Shown: in pieces, positions 1 to 5,487 of the stretch
How the letters are laid out: each line of letters begins with the position of its first letter
How positions within the stretch are numbered: the stretch's first letter is position 1
From: UBA1822 sp963634795
Lineage (GTDB): Bacteria; Bacillota; Negativicutes; Veillonellales; Dialisteraceae
Direction: 5' to 3'
DNA: 6,009 nt
Assembly (NCBI GenBank): GCA_963634795.1
Contig: CAVHDO010000100.1
Location: forward strand, 1 to 6,009
Notes under the pieces: generated by a model
Told to the model about the DNA's origin: nothing
What the model saw: the letters and a program-made list of their open reading frames with translations, nothing else
The model's database searches: none
Program-made: the position numbers and the translations under genes

Positions 1-156
1 CTCGAAATGATTGATTCGGCGCCGGAAACGATGCGTTCTTGGGCAGACGGGAGCAAGAACCATGGAACCAAATCTTGCTCCCGCCTGCCCAAGAACGGCG
101 AAAGCGCCGAGGGCGAGGAAATTAGAAACAATAGTTACTATCTCACCTTGAGGTAA
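1..156 (+). CDS. Possible 3' end of an unrecognised gene (partial)
   Basis: Frame 1 is open from the window edge for 51 codons to a TAA at 154-156. The predicted end reads ...EEIRNNSYYLTLR. Codon use looks reasonable, but I recognise no family. Most of the frame coincides with a long inverted repeat (16-110), which is unusual for coding DNA, and a 51-codon open frame can arise by chance. It could be the tail of a mobile-element gene, because a possible IS end lies downstream, or it could be non-coding. The upstream sequence is needed to decide. Confidence 0.22.
   Translation, partial: LEMIDSAPETMRSWADGSKNHGTKSCSRLPKNGESAEGEEIRNNSYYLTLR
16..110. repeat. Long imperfect inverted repeat (hairpin)
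   Basis: Arms 34-58 and 73-97 are reverse complements over 25 bp with one mismatch, around a 14-nt loop (59-72). An outer 7-bp pair, TCGGCGC (16-22) with GCGCCGA (104-110), extends it through an asymmetric internal loop. No T-tract follows on either strand, so it is not a standard intrinsic terminator. It may be a palindromic dispersed repeat or part of a mobile-element end. Confidence 0.7.
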
Positions 157-179
157 AATTTACGAACGGATATGTAAAG

Positions 180-215
180 TTTGTTCCCAAAATTGTTCAG
201 TAACAAGGGAACAAA
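180..215. repeat. AT-rich hairpin
   Basis: TTTGTTCCC (180-188) pairs with GGGAACAAA (207-215). Inside, TTGTT (193-197) pairs with AACAA (202-206), giving a two-part stem with an AAAA bulge and a CAGT loop. It lies in an abruptly AT-rich stretch (about 120-280) between GC-rich sequences. Its role is unknown. No T-run follows on either strand. Confidence 0.55.
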
Positions 216-255
216 ATAAAACAATGTCTAAAAAACAGGCGGTCTGATTTAAAAA

Positions 256-280
256 TGTCCTTGACAAAGGGGACAGTTCA
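256..280. mobile_element. Possible IS3-family (IS150-group) terminal sequence, remnant
   Basis: Read on the minus strand from 280, the sequence begins TGAACTGTCCCC and ends in GGACA. This resembles terminal inverted repeats of IS3/IS150-type elements, which start TG and carry an ACTG-CCCC block. If so, the element body would lie to the left, in the AT-rich stretch and beyond. No IS3 transposase end is recognised at 1-156 and no partner repeat is in the window, so this is a resemblance from memory only. Confidence 0.25.
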
Positions 281-316
281 CTCCAAGCTCTCCGCTCAAA
301 GCTCCAAGCTGTGCTC

Positions 317-350
317 GCTGTAAGGAGACCCGCCTGTGCAAAATTCGCCG
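317..350. repeat. Dispersed repeat blocks shared with the right intergenic region
   Basis: GCTGTAAGGAG (317-327) recurs exactly at 5703-5713. The 22-bp segment 329-350 recurs exactly at 5449-5470. Both copies of the latter are followed by a similar GC-rich stretch ending CGCGCC. Sharing within 6 kb of otherwise unrelated DNA marks a dispersed intergenic repeat. The remainder of 157-576 contains no convincing gene. Confidence 0.7.
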
Positions 351-423
351 AGGCCCGCGCCGTTACTTCCGAAAAAGCAAAGCGCCGAGGGGCGCCGACG
401 CGTCTCGCAGCGTTGCGTGCACC

Positions 424-477
424 GCGCCGTCAGGCGCATGCTACGCAGTAGCATAATCCCGCACCGAAAGATGCAAA
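424..477. repeat. Three-hairpin intergenic repeat, copy 1
   Basis: Three consecutive hairpins are visible: GCGCC-GTCA-GGCGC (424-437), ATGCTAC-GCA-GTAGCAT (438-454) and GCACC-GAAA-GATGC (461-474). The third has one non-Watson-Crick position, which is a G-U wobble if the minus strand is transcribed. The same layout recurs at 501-534 (first two hairpins) and 5742-5796 (all three). The changes between copies preserve pairing, which argues for a structured DNA or RNA element. Confidence 0.65.
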
Positions 478-500
478 GAACGATTCACCGAAAATGAGAC

Positions 501-549
501 GCGGCGTATGCCGCATGCTACGCAGTAGCATTATCCACGGCGTATGCCG
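501..549. repeat. Three-hairpin intergenic repeat, copy 2 (incomplete)
   Basis: GCGGC-GTAT-GCCGC (501-514) is followed directly by ATGCTAC-GCA-GTAGCAT (515-531). The second hairpin is identical to copy 1. The third hairpin is missing. Instead the first-hairpin motif repeats as CGGC-GTAT-GCCG (538-549), followed by a CCCGCACCG segment like the one that begins hairpin 3 in the other copies. Confidence 0.6.
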
Positions 550-576
550 CCTCCCGCACCGGCGGAACCTCCGCCG

Positions 577-620
577 AAAAAAATCGGCCGCTCACGTTTC
601 CAAAAAAACGCGCGCGGCCG
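577..620 (-). terminator. Intrinsic terminator of the purine permease gene
   Basis: On the minus strand, six bases after the permease stop codon, CGGCCGC (614-620) pairs with GCGGCCG (585-591). An inner CGTTT/AAACG pair continues the stem through a 3-by-3 internal loop. The hairpin is followed by A and seven T (577-583 on the plus strand are all A). This is a standard Rho-independent layout. Confidence 0.78.
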
Positions 621-626
621 CCCCAC

Positions 627-2000
627 TCAATCCCCCAAGAAAACAAAACGTGCAGCGACCAAGACGGCCAAGATGTACACAATCGGATGTACCTCGCGGC
701 CCTTGCCCGTCACCAATTTCAAAATCGCATACGCCACAAACCCGCCGCAAAGCCCATTAGCGATGCTGTAGGTGAAAGGCATGAGAACAATCGTAAGAAA
801 CGCCGGAAATACTTCCGTGAAATCCGTGAAATCAATATCGCGCACGCCCTCGAGCATCAGCGCGCCGACCAAAATCAAAATCTGTGCCGTCGCCGCAGAC
901 GGAATCAGCCCGACGATAGGCGCCAAAAGCAACGCGAGCAAAAACAGCACGCCGCACGTCACCGCCGTGAGACCCGTGCGACCGCCCGCACCGGCCCCCG
1001 CGACCGATTCGACATACGCCGTGATGGTGGACACGCCCAAGAGCGAACCGAAAGACACGCCGCACGCATCGCAGAAGAGCGCCTTCCCCATGCCCGGGAA
1101 GTTTCCTGTCTTCGGATCCGCCAACCCCGCTTTTTTCACCGTCCCGACCATGACCCCCAGCGAGTCAAAGAGCTCGACAAACGTGAACGTAAAGATAATC
1201 GTCAAAATCCCCATGTGGAACGCGCCTGCGATATCCAGCTCCATGAAATTGGTATTCGAGAAATCCGGCAAATGGAACAACGAGAAATTTTCCGGCAAAT
1301 GCGTCACTCCGGTCGCATACGAAACCACCGTCGTCACCAACATCCCGATGATAAACGAACCCGGGATATTCCGGCTCATCAAAATCGCCGTGAAAAACAA
1401 TCCGAACAGCGTGACCAAATGCTCCGGATTCACCATGCTTCCGAGACCGAAAACCGTGTCATTCGTACCGGCCACATAATGCCCGTCGGCCGCCACCACG
1501 TCTTTCAGCACATCCGGCGAAAGCGAAAGCGTGACGGACATGAGTCCGCTCATCTTCAGGCCGATGATGCAGATAAACAGCCCGAGCCCGACCGTGATGG
1601 CCGATTTCAAAGACGGCGGAATCCCTTCGATAATCATCTGACGAATATGCGTCACCGTCAAAAAGAGGAAAACGAGACCGGAAATAAAAACAGCCCCCAG
1701 TGCGGTTTGCCATGGCACCTGCATTCCGATACACACCGTAAACGCATAAAATGCCAGAATCCCCACACCCGGAGCCGAACAAATCGGATAATTCACCAAA
1801 AGACCCATCGCAATCGTGACAAGCCCCGCGCCCAGACACGTCGCGATAAACACCGCATTCGGATCCATCCCGGCGGCCGAAAGCACACCCGGCGCGACGA
1901 AAATGATGTACGCCATCGTAATGAAAGTCGTAAGCCCCGCCATGAGCTCCGTCTTCACCGTCGTGCCGCGCTCCGAAAGCGCAAACCACTTTTCTAACAT
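627..2000 (-). CDS. NCS2-family (AzgA/PbuG-type) purine permease
   Basis: This 457-residue, strongly hydrophobic protein should have about 13-14 membrane segments and take up a nucleobase (adenine, guanine or hypoxanthine in characterised relatives) by proton symport. Family marks are ERGTTVKTELMAGLTTFITM (10-29), PWQTALGAVFISG (96-108), TAYVESVAGAGAGGRTG (327-343, with the TM10 Glu331) and GKGREVHPIVY (432-442). Length is normal for the family. Two signature sites differ: the TM3 motif usually written APGMGLNAFFA reads APGVGILAFYA (76-86, Asn replaced by Leu82), and the TM8 motif FVDLFD reads FVELFD (274-279, Glu275). Substrate is therefore uncertain. I chose the ATG at 1998-2000 because GGGAG lies 5 nt upstream. 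A seven-codon longer frame has no such site. It is monocistronic, with its own promoter and terminator. Confidence 0.93.
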   Translation of the reverse strand: MLEKWFALSERGTTVKTELMAGLTTFITMAYIIFVAPGVLSAAGMDPNAVFIATCLGAGLVTIAMGLLVNYPICSAPGVGILAFYAFTVCIGMQVPWQTALGAVFISGLVFLFLTVTHIRQMIIEGIPPSLKSAITVGLGLFICIIGLKMSGLMSVTLSLSPDVLKDVVAADGHYVAGTNDTVFGLGSMVNPEHLVTLFGLFFTAILMSRNIPGSFIIGMLVTTVVSYATGVTHLPENFSLFHLPDFSNTNFMELDIAGAFHMGILTIIFTFTFVELFDSLGVMVGTVKKAGLADPKTGNFPGMGKALFCDACGVSFGSLLGVSTITAYVESVAGAGAGGRTGLTAVTCGVLFLLALLLAPIVGLIPSAATAQILILVGALMLEGVRDIDFTDFTEVFPAFLTIVLMPFTYSIANGLCGGFVAYAILKLVTGKGREVHPIVYILAVLVAARFVFLGD

Positions 2001-2004
2001 GTTG

Positions 2005-2012
2005 TCTCCCTT
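2005..2012 (-). promoter_or_regulatory. Ribosome binding site of the purine permease
   Basis: The minus strand reads AAGGGAGA, with GGGAG 5 nt before the ATG at 1998-2000. This fixes the start and makes the upstream in-frame start unlikely. Confidence 0.7.
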
Positions 2013-2041
2013 CCCACACAAAAAATAAAGAATTCATTTTT

Positions 2042-2070
2042 ATTATAAAATCTCGCGCGATGACCGTCAA
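2042..2070 (-). promoter_or_regulatory. Sigma-70/sigma-A promoter of the purine permease
   Basis: The minus strand carries TTGACG (2065-2070), a 17-bp spacer and a perfect TATAAT (2042-2047). Transcription should start near 2035, giving a leader of about 35 nt with the ribosome site and no room for a purine riboswitch. The first 68-bp repeat begins about 10 bp upstream of the -35 box, so any UP-element or activator contact would fall in the repeat array. Confidence 0.75.
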
Positions 2071-2080
2071 GGAGAATTAT

Positions 2081-2494
2081 AAAAGGCTTGATTTGAGAAA
2101 CAAACTTTTCTGACCTTTCCCTATTTTCCCTTTCGCTGAAAGCTTGAAAAGGCTTGATTTAGGAGAAACAAACTTTTCCGACCTTTCCCTATTTTTACTT
2201 TTGCTAAAAGCTTGAAAATGCTTGATTTAGGAGAAACAAACTTTTCCGACCTTTCCCTATTTTTACTTTTGCTAAAAGCTTGAAAATGCTTGATTTAGGA
2301 GAAACAAACTTTTCCGACCTTTCCCTATTTTTACTTTTGCTAAAAGCTTGACAAGGCTTGAATTCGGAGAAACAAACTTTTTCTGTCCTTTCCCTATTTT
2401 CCCTTTCGCTGAAAGCTTGACAAGGCTTGATTTAAGAGAAACAAACTTTCCAAGCCTTTTCGGTTTTAGCTTTCTTGGAAAACAAAAAGGCTTG
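2081..2494. repeat. 68-bp AT-rich tandem repeat, five copies plus one degenerate
   Basis: Units: 2081-2146 (66 bp), 2147-2214, 2215-2282, 2283-2350 (68 bp each), 2351-2419 (69 bp) and a diverged unit 2420-2494 (75 bp). Units 3 and 4 are identical and unit 2 differs from them at one base. Units 1 and 5 share a different variant (CCCTTTCGCTGAAAGCTTG instead of TACTTTTGCTAAAAGCTTG), so the middle looks freshly expanded. Each unit holds GGAGAAACAAAC, ACCTTTCCCTATTTT or a close form, and AAGCTTGA followed by a second GCTTGA. The period is not a multiple of three, so it is not a protein repeat. There are no unique spacers, so it is not CRISPR. In the last unit CAAGCCTTTT (2451-2460) pairs with AAAAGGCTTG (2485-2494). 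Confidence 0.93.
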
Positions 2495-2528
2495 CAGTTC
2501 CCCATGAACTCCAAGCCAATCGATCCCC

Positions 2529-2647
2529 CAAGCCTTTTCAAGCCTATCAAGCCTATCAAGCCATTCAAGCCTTTTCAAGCCTTTTTAAGCCCTTTCAAGC
2601 CATTCAAGCCATTCAAGCCATTCAAGCCATTCAAGCCTTTTCAATCC
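2529..2647. repeat. TTCAAGCC short tandem array (9-10 bp period)
   Basis: CAAGCC recurs at 2529, 2539, 2548, 2557, 2566, 2576, 2586 (as TAAGCC), 2596, 2605, 2614, 2623 and 2632, separated by ATT, TAT or short T-runs. A degenerate CAATCC at 2642-2647 lies within the last codons of dusB. The array thus starts inside the gene end and fills its 3' untranslated region. The repeated word is the reverse complement of the GGCTTGA word in the neighbouring 68-bp units. No standard terminator for dusB is seen here. Confidence 0.9.
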
Positions 2648-3621
2648 TTTTCTCCAAACAACACATCCACAAATTCCTCCTCCGTCTCCGCTTTCATAAT
2701 CTCTCTCCGAAGCGACGTCGCGTGCGGGAGGCCGTGGAGATAGCGGCTCGCGTGGGCGCGCATTTCGCGGACGGCGACGTATTCGCCTTTGTCTTCCACG
2801 AGCGCGTGAAGATGCGCCGCTGCCATCGACAGACGTTCTTCCCGAGACGGCTTCGGCAATTCTATTCCCGTTTCCAGATACGCGTTGATTTCCCGAAATA
2901 CCCACGGATTTCCCCACGCGGCTCGTCCGACAGCGACACCCGCGCAGCCCGTTTCCTCCATCATGCGCGCCGCCAACGGTCCGTCCGTCACGTCGCCGTT
3001 CCCGAAAACAGGAATGGAAACGGAGCGCGCGACACGCGCGATTTCCGCCCAATCGGCCGCGCCGCTGTAGAAATCTTCCCGCGTCCTTCCGTGCACCGTC
3101 AAAGCCGCCGCGCCGGCTGCTTCCGCCATGCGCGCCAGCTCCGTCGCATTCATCGTCTCGCGACTCCAGCCGAGACGCATTTTGACCGTGACAGGGATCT
3201 TCACCGCCAGGACCGTTTTTTCGATGACCGCCGCCGCGCGCGGAAGATCCCGCAGGAGCGCCGAGCCGTCTCCGTTTTTCACGACCTTGTACATCGGGCA
3301 ACCCATATTGATGTCAATCGCGTCCGCGCCCGCCGCTTCCGCCATTTGCGCCGCCTCCGCCATGACCGCGGGATCGTTTCCGAAAAGTTGCACGGCGACC
3401 GGCCGCTCCTCCGGCACGAGCTTCAAAAGTTCCGCCGTCTTTTCGTTTCGATAATGCAGCCCGCGCGACGAGACCATTTCCGTCGTCACCATCGCCGCGC
3501 CCATCCGCCGAGACAGCACGCGGCAGACGACGTCGCTCACCCCGGCCATCGGCGCCAAGACGCAAAAGCCTTGCAATTTTATGTTTCCTATCTGAGGAAA
3601 CTCTCTTTTTTCTGTATTCAT
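2641..3621 (-). CDS. dusB: tRNA-dihydrouridine synthase (DusB type)
   Basis: This 326-residue flavoenzyme uses NADPH and FMN to reduce specific uridines of tRNA to dihydrouridine in the cytoplasm. Visible marks in order: the FMN-binding APMAGVSD (23-30), QLFGND (78-83), DINMGCP (103-109) with the catalytic acid Cys108, VKMRLGW (146-152), the phosphate/FMN region HGRTREDFYSG (177-187), FGNGD (206-210) and VGRAAWGNPWVFREI (231-245). A TIM barrel (about 15-245) is followed by the helical tRNA-binding tail. Length is normal for the family. The start at 3619-3621 (MNTEKREF) suits the family N-terminus but has no clear Shine-Dalgarno. It lies 16 bp after the upstream stop, which suggests translational coupling. 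The stop TGA lies at the edge of the TTCAAGCC array. Dus subtype is inferred from overall motif similarity. Confidence 0.95.
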   Translation of the reverse strand: MNTEKREFPQIGNIKLQGFCVLAPMAGVSDVVCRVLSRRMGAAMVTTEMVSSRGLHYRNEKTAELLKLVPEERPVAVQLFGNDPAVMAEAAQMAEAAGADAIDINMGCPMYKVVKNGDGSALLRDLPRAAAVIEKTVLAVKIPVTVKMRLGWSRETMNATELARMAEAAGAAALTVHGRTREDFYSGAADWAEIARVARSVSIPVFGNGDVTDGPLAARMMEETGCAGVAVGRAAWGNPWVFREINAYLETGIELPKPSREERLSMAAAHLHALVEDKGEYVAVREMRAHASRYLHGLPHATSLRREIMKAETEEEFVDVLFGEKD

Positions 3622-3637
3622 TTTATGAAACACGCCG

Positions 3638-4936
3638 TCAGCGAATCTGCTCCGTCTCCCCCGTCTCCGCGTCCGTGAGATAAATATTTCCCAATTCCAC
3701 ATGGCCCTTTCGAATGTAAAACGCGTCCGTCGTGACATCGCCCAAAGCCAGCTTAATCACGACGTCATAGAAACCGAGCACGCCATCTCTGCGGTCGAAA
3801 ATGCCCTTGATTTCCCGGAACGGCAAAATGCTGTAGCGCCCTTCGCCGGTATGGAACGCGCCGTCGACTTTCTGGCCTTCCTTCGTGCCGCGCAATGTGA
3901 GATCCAGCTCCGCTTTGACCGAGAGCCGCTTATCGTGCGACGCCGCCTGTCCGTCCAAATTGTGGCCTTTGATGTGCGCCGTGTACGTTTTCTCATCCAA
4001 ATTGAAAATGCCGTCGGCCTCCACGTCGCCCTTGTACGCCTTCGCCGTCACGGGCGCCGCTTTCAGAATGCCGTCCTGGTAATGCAGCGTCCCCTTCACA
4101 TTTTCAAACACAATCCCCGGCAGCGTCAGCTTCTCCGCCGAAAGTTCCCCGTCAATCACCGGCTCCTCCCAAGGCCCCGTGATGCGCGCATTGAGCGTCG
4201 CGGGATCGTCGATGTCCGCCCCGACGCCCAAAGACGACGGCCGGCACTCGCCCACAAAGAGCGTCATGTCAAATTCCGGCTCCTCTTTCGCCATGTCGAG
4301 CCGCCCGTCGATACGAAGCTCCTTCGCCGCGCAGCTCCCCTTGAAAGGCCCGGCATCCAAATCGATCAAAACTTCTTTTTTCGTATTCACCTTCGCATTG
4401 ATATGCACGTGTTCCACCTCAAAATGCCGGTCCGGCGTATCAATCTCCAGCGAACAATTGTCCAGTTTCAAATTGCAATCGAAATACCGGTCGGCATCGG
4501 CGCCGCGAATGCGAATCGTTTCCTTGCCGCCGTCCTCCGCCGTCTTCGTCAAATCCAGCGGCCGCTGCTCGTCGTCCAAGAATAAATGGAAATACGCATT
4601 GCTGAGGCTCGCCTCCGTCACCGTCTTCGTCCCGATACGCCGCGTCACGACATCCCACACAGTAAGCCGCACCTTCCCCTCCGGAATCTTGGCAAGAAGC
4701 GTCCCGTCGTCCCTCGTCCAGACCAAATTTTGAAAGGAAACGCGCCCCAAAACGTCTGCGGAAATTGTTTCCACCGTCACATGCCCCGGAAACAAACGCC
4801 GATGCTCCGCCACGGCATTAAAAATCTGCGCCGCCCCAAGAGAAAGAATCCAGCAAAACACATAAAACGCCGCCACAGCAGCCACCGCCGCCAAAATCAC
4901 CACCGAAAACCGATATTTCCAAGGACTGTATTTCAT
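3638..4936 (-). CDS. AsmA/TamB-like membrane-anchored envelope protein
   Basis: The protein has 432 residues. A short basic N-terminus (MKYSPWKYRF) precedes one membrane segment (about 10-38), and the rest should lie outside the cytoplasm. The body is a series of alternating, beta-rich segments such as HVTVETISADVLGRVSFQNL (52-71), AARITGP-like turns near 250-255, GDVEADGIFNL (303-313) and a C-terminal GNIYLTDAETGE (416-427). This fits the AsmA/TamB/DUF748 beta-groove proteins, which carry lipids or assist outer-membrane biogenesis in diderm bacteria. It is much shorter than TamB (over 1,000 residues), so it may be a small relative. ATG at 4934-4936 was chosen because GGAAGG lies just upstream. 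In-frame GTG at 4960 and ATG at 4948 lack a suitable site. It is the first gene of a pair with dusB. Function is inferred from fold pattern. Confidence 0.72.
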   Translation of the reverse strand: MKYSPWKYRFSVVILAAVAAVAAFYVFCWILSLGAAQIFNAVAEHRRLFPGHVTVETISADVLGRVSFQNLVWTRDDGTLLAKIPEGKVRLTVWDVVTRRIGTKTVTEASLSNAYFHLFLDDEQRPLDLTKTAEDGGKETIRIRGADADRYFDCNLKLDNCSLEIDTPDRHFEVEHVHINAKVNTKKEVLIDLDAGPFKGSCAAKELRIDGRLDMAKEEPEFDMTLFVGECRPSSLGVGADIDDPATLNARITGPWEEPVIDGELSAEKLTLPGIVFENVKGTLHYQDGILKAAPVTAKAYKGDVEADGIFNLDEKTYTAHIKGHNLDGQAASHDKRLSVKAELDLTLRGTKEGQKVDGAFHTGEGRYSILPFREIKGIFDRRDGVLGFYDVVIKLALGDVTTDAFYIRKGHVELGNIYLTDAETGETEQIR

Positions 4937-4971
4937 CGCACCTTCCATCCTTTCTTTCACACATTCTTAAT

Positions 4972-4980
4972 ATTGTAACA
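4972..4980 (-). promoter_or_regulatory. Possible extended -10 promoter for the AsmA-like/dusB pair
   Basis: The minus strand reads TGTTACAAT, an extended -10 (TG-n-TACAAT), about 36 bp before the ATG at 4936. No good -35 is found at 16-18 bp spacing, as is common for extended -10 promoters. A small inverted repeat, TCTGTTT (5009-5015) with AAACAGA (5021-5027), lies about 45-60 bp upstream of the expected start and could be an operator, though this is weak. Confidence 0.38.
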
Positions 4981-5054
4981 TAAAATAAAATCGCGTGCGT
5001 TTTGGTAATCTGTTTGGAAAAAACAGAATCGTTGGGCAATGGTGAATCTATGCT

Positions 5055-5204
5055 CGCCTTTTTCGGCAGGCAGGATGAAGATGTCAGATGATGAAAAAGT
5101 GCACAGTGCACAGGATGGTGTGCTTGGCTTTTTTGTCAGGCAAGATTGAGACGTCAGATGGTCAGACGTCAGACTGTGATTGGCTTTTTCGTCAGGCGCG
5201 AGAT
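5055..5204. repeat. Three direct copies of a CTTTTT-GTCAGGC repeat
   Basis: Related segments begin near 5055 (CGCCTTTTTCGGCAGGCAGG), 5123 (CTTGGCTTTTTTGTCAGGCA) and 5179 (ATTGGCTTTTTCGTCAGGCG). The first two are followed by GATGTCAGATG or GACGTCAGATG. Between the first two lies GTGCACAGTGCAC, two copies of a 6-bp palindrome. No gene is seen here; the whole stretch 4937-5819 is gene-free. Confidence 0.75.
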
Positions 5205-5436
5205 AGCCTGGAGCGGTGAGCCGGGAGCAAAAGCGGTGTCGCTCCGCGACATTTTTATATGCGCCTTTGGCGTCCCATCATTCGGCCCTTCGGGCCACCT
5301 TCCTCCAAAGGAAGGCTTAACCGGTAGCGGCTCCGCCGCATTTTTATAAAAATCGCGCGAAGCGCTACCGCTTTTATCTGACATCTGAGGTCTGACCGTC
5401 TGACGTCTTTACCCCGCCTGACAAAAAAGCTAAGCA
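5121..5436. repeat. 316-bp element bounded by 53-bp inverted repeats
   Basis: Segment 5121-5173 matches the reverse complement of 5384-5436 with about 8 mismatches in 53 positions, and only one in the outermost 20. Both arms contain GCTTTTTTGTCAGGC and ACGTCAGA/GGTCAGAC words. The interior carries several small hairpins and no gene. I see no obvious target-site duplication and no transposase, so a non-autonomous mobile element is possible but unproven. Confidence 0.7.
5233..5365. repeat. Cluster of small hairpins followed by ATTTTTA
   Basis: GTCGC-TCC-GCGAC (5238-5250) and GCGGC-TCC-GCCGC (5327-5339) are each followed by ATTTTTA. GCGC-GAA-GCGC (5355-5365) is the same kind in reverse, sharing the palindrome ATTTTTATAAAAAT (5340-5353) with the second hairpin. 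Preceding bases also agree (GCGGTG, CCGGTA and, in reverse, GCGGTA). Between them are CGCC-TTT-GGCG (5262-5272), GGCCC-TTC-GGGCC (5284-5296) and CCTTCC/GGAAGG (5298-5315). The stem-plus-T layout resembles small terminators, and the 5327-5365 pair would act in both directions. Confidence 0.6.
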
Positions 5437-5448
5437 ACGCGCAAGGGG

Positions 5449-5470
5449 CCCGCCTGTGCAAAATTCGCCG
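5449..5470. repeat. 22-bp dispersed repeat, second copy
   Basis: Exact copy of 329-350, in the same orientation, over 5 kb away and again in non-coding DNA. Confidence 0.8.
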
Positions 5471-5487
5471 GCGCCGCGCCAATAAAA

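Noticed and set aside
34..97. Intrinsic terminator or integron attC site
   Set aside because: No T-tract follows the hairpin on either strand, and the arms lack the GTT/AAC core boxes of attC sites.
494..771. Two plus-strand frames over the permease end
   Set aside because: They cover the structured repeats and the permease terminator, and have basic, low-complexity products.
687..1997. 436-codon open frame on the plus strand opposite the permease
   Set aside because: Its product is an Arg/His/Gln-rich, low-complexity chain, typical of the antisense of a GC-rich membrane-protein gene. The minus strand carries the conserved permease.
2001..2035. Purine riboswitch upstream of the permease
   Set aside because: The predicted leader is only about 35 nt and shows no three-way-junction pattern.
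2081..2494. CRISPR array
   Set aside because: Units are contiguous 66-75-bp repeats without unique spacers, and no cas genes are nearby.
2272..2568. 98-codon minus-strand frame through the tandem repeats
   Set aside because: The repeat period of 68 bp is not a multiple of three, so the reading frame shifts in every unit. There is no ribosome site or family resemblance.
2348..2743. Plus-strand frame encoding KPFKPFKPF repeats
   Set aside because: The peptide repeat is a by-product of the 9-bp DNA array, and the frame runs into the antisense of dusB.
2585..3301. 238-codon minus-strand frame overlapping dusB
   Set aside because: Frame-shifted shadow of dusB. Its LEWLEWLEW end comes from the 9-bp array.
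3701..4585. 294-codon plus-strand frame opposite the AsmA-like gene
   Set aside because: Arg-rich antisense shadow without family features. The minus frame has a signal anchor, ribosome site and operon context.
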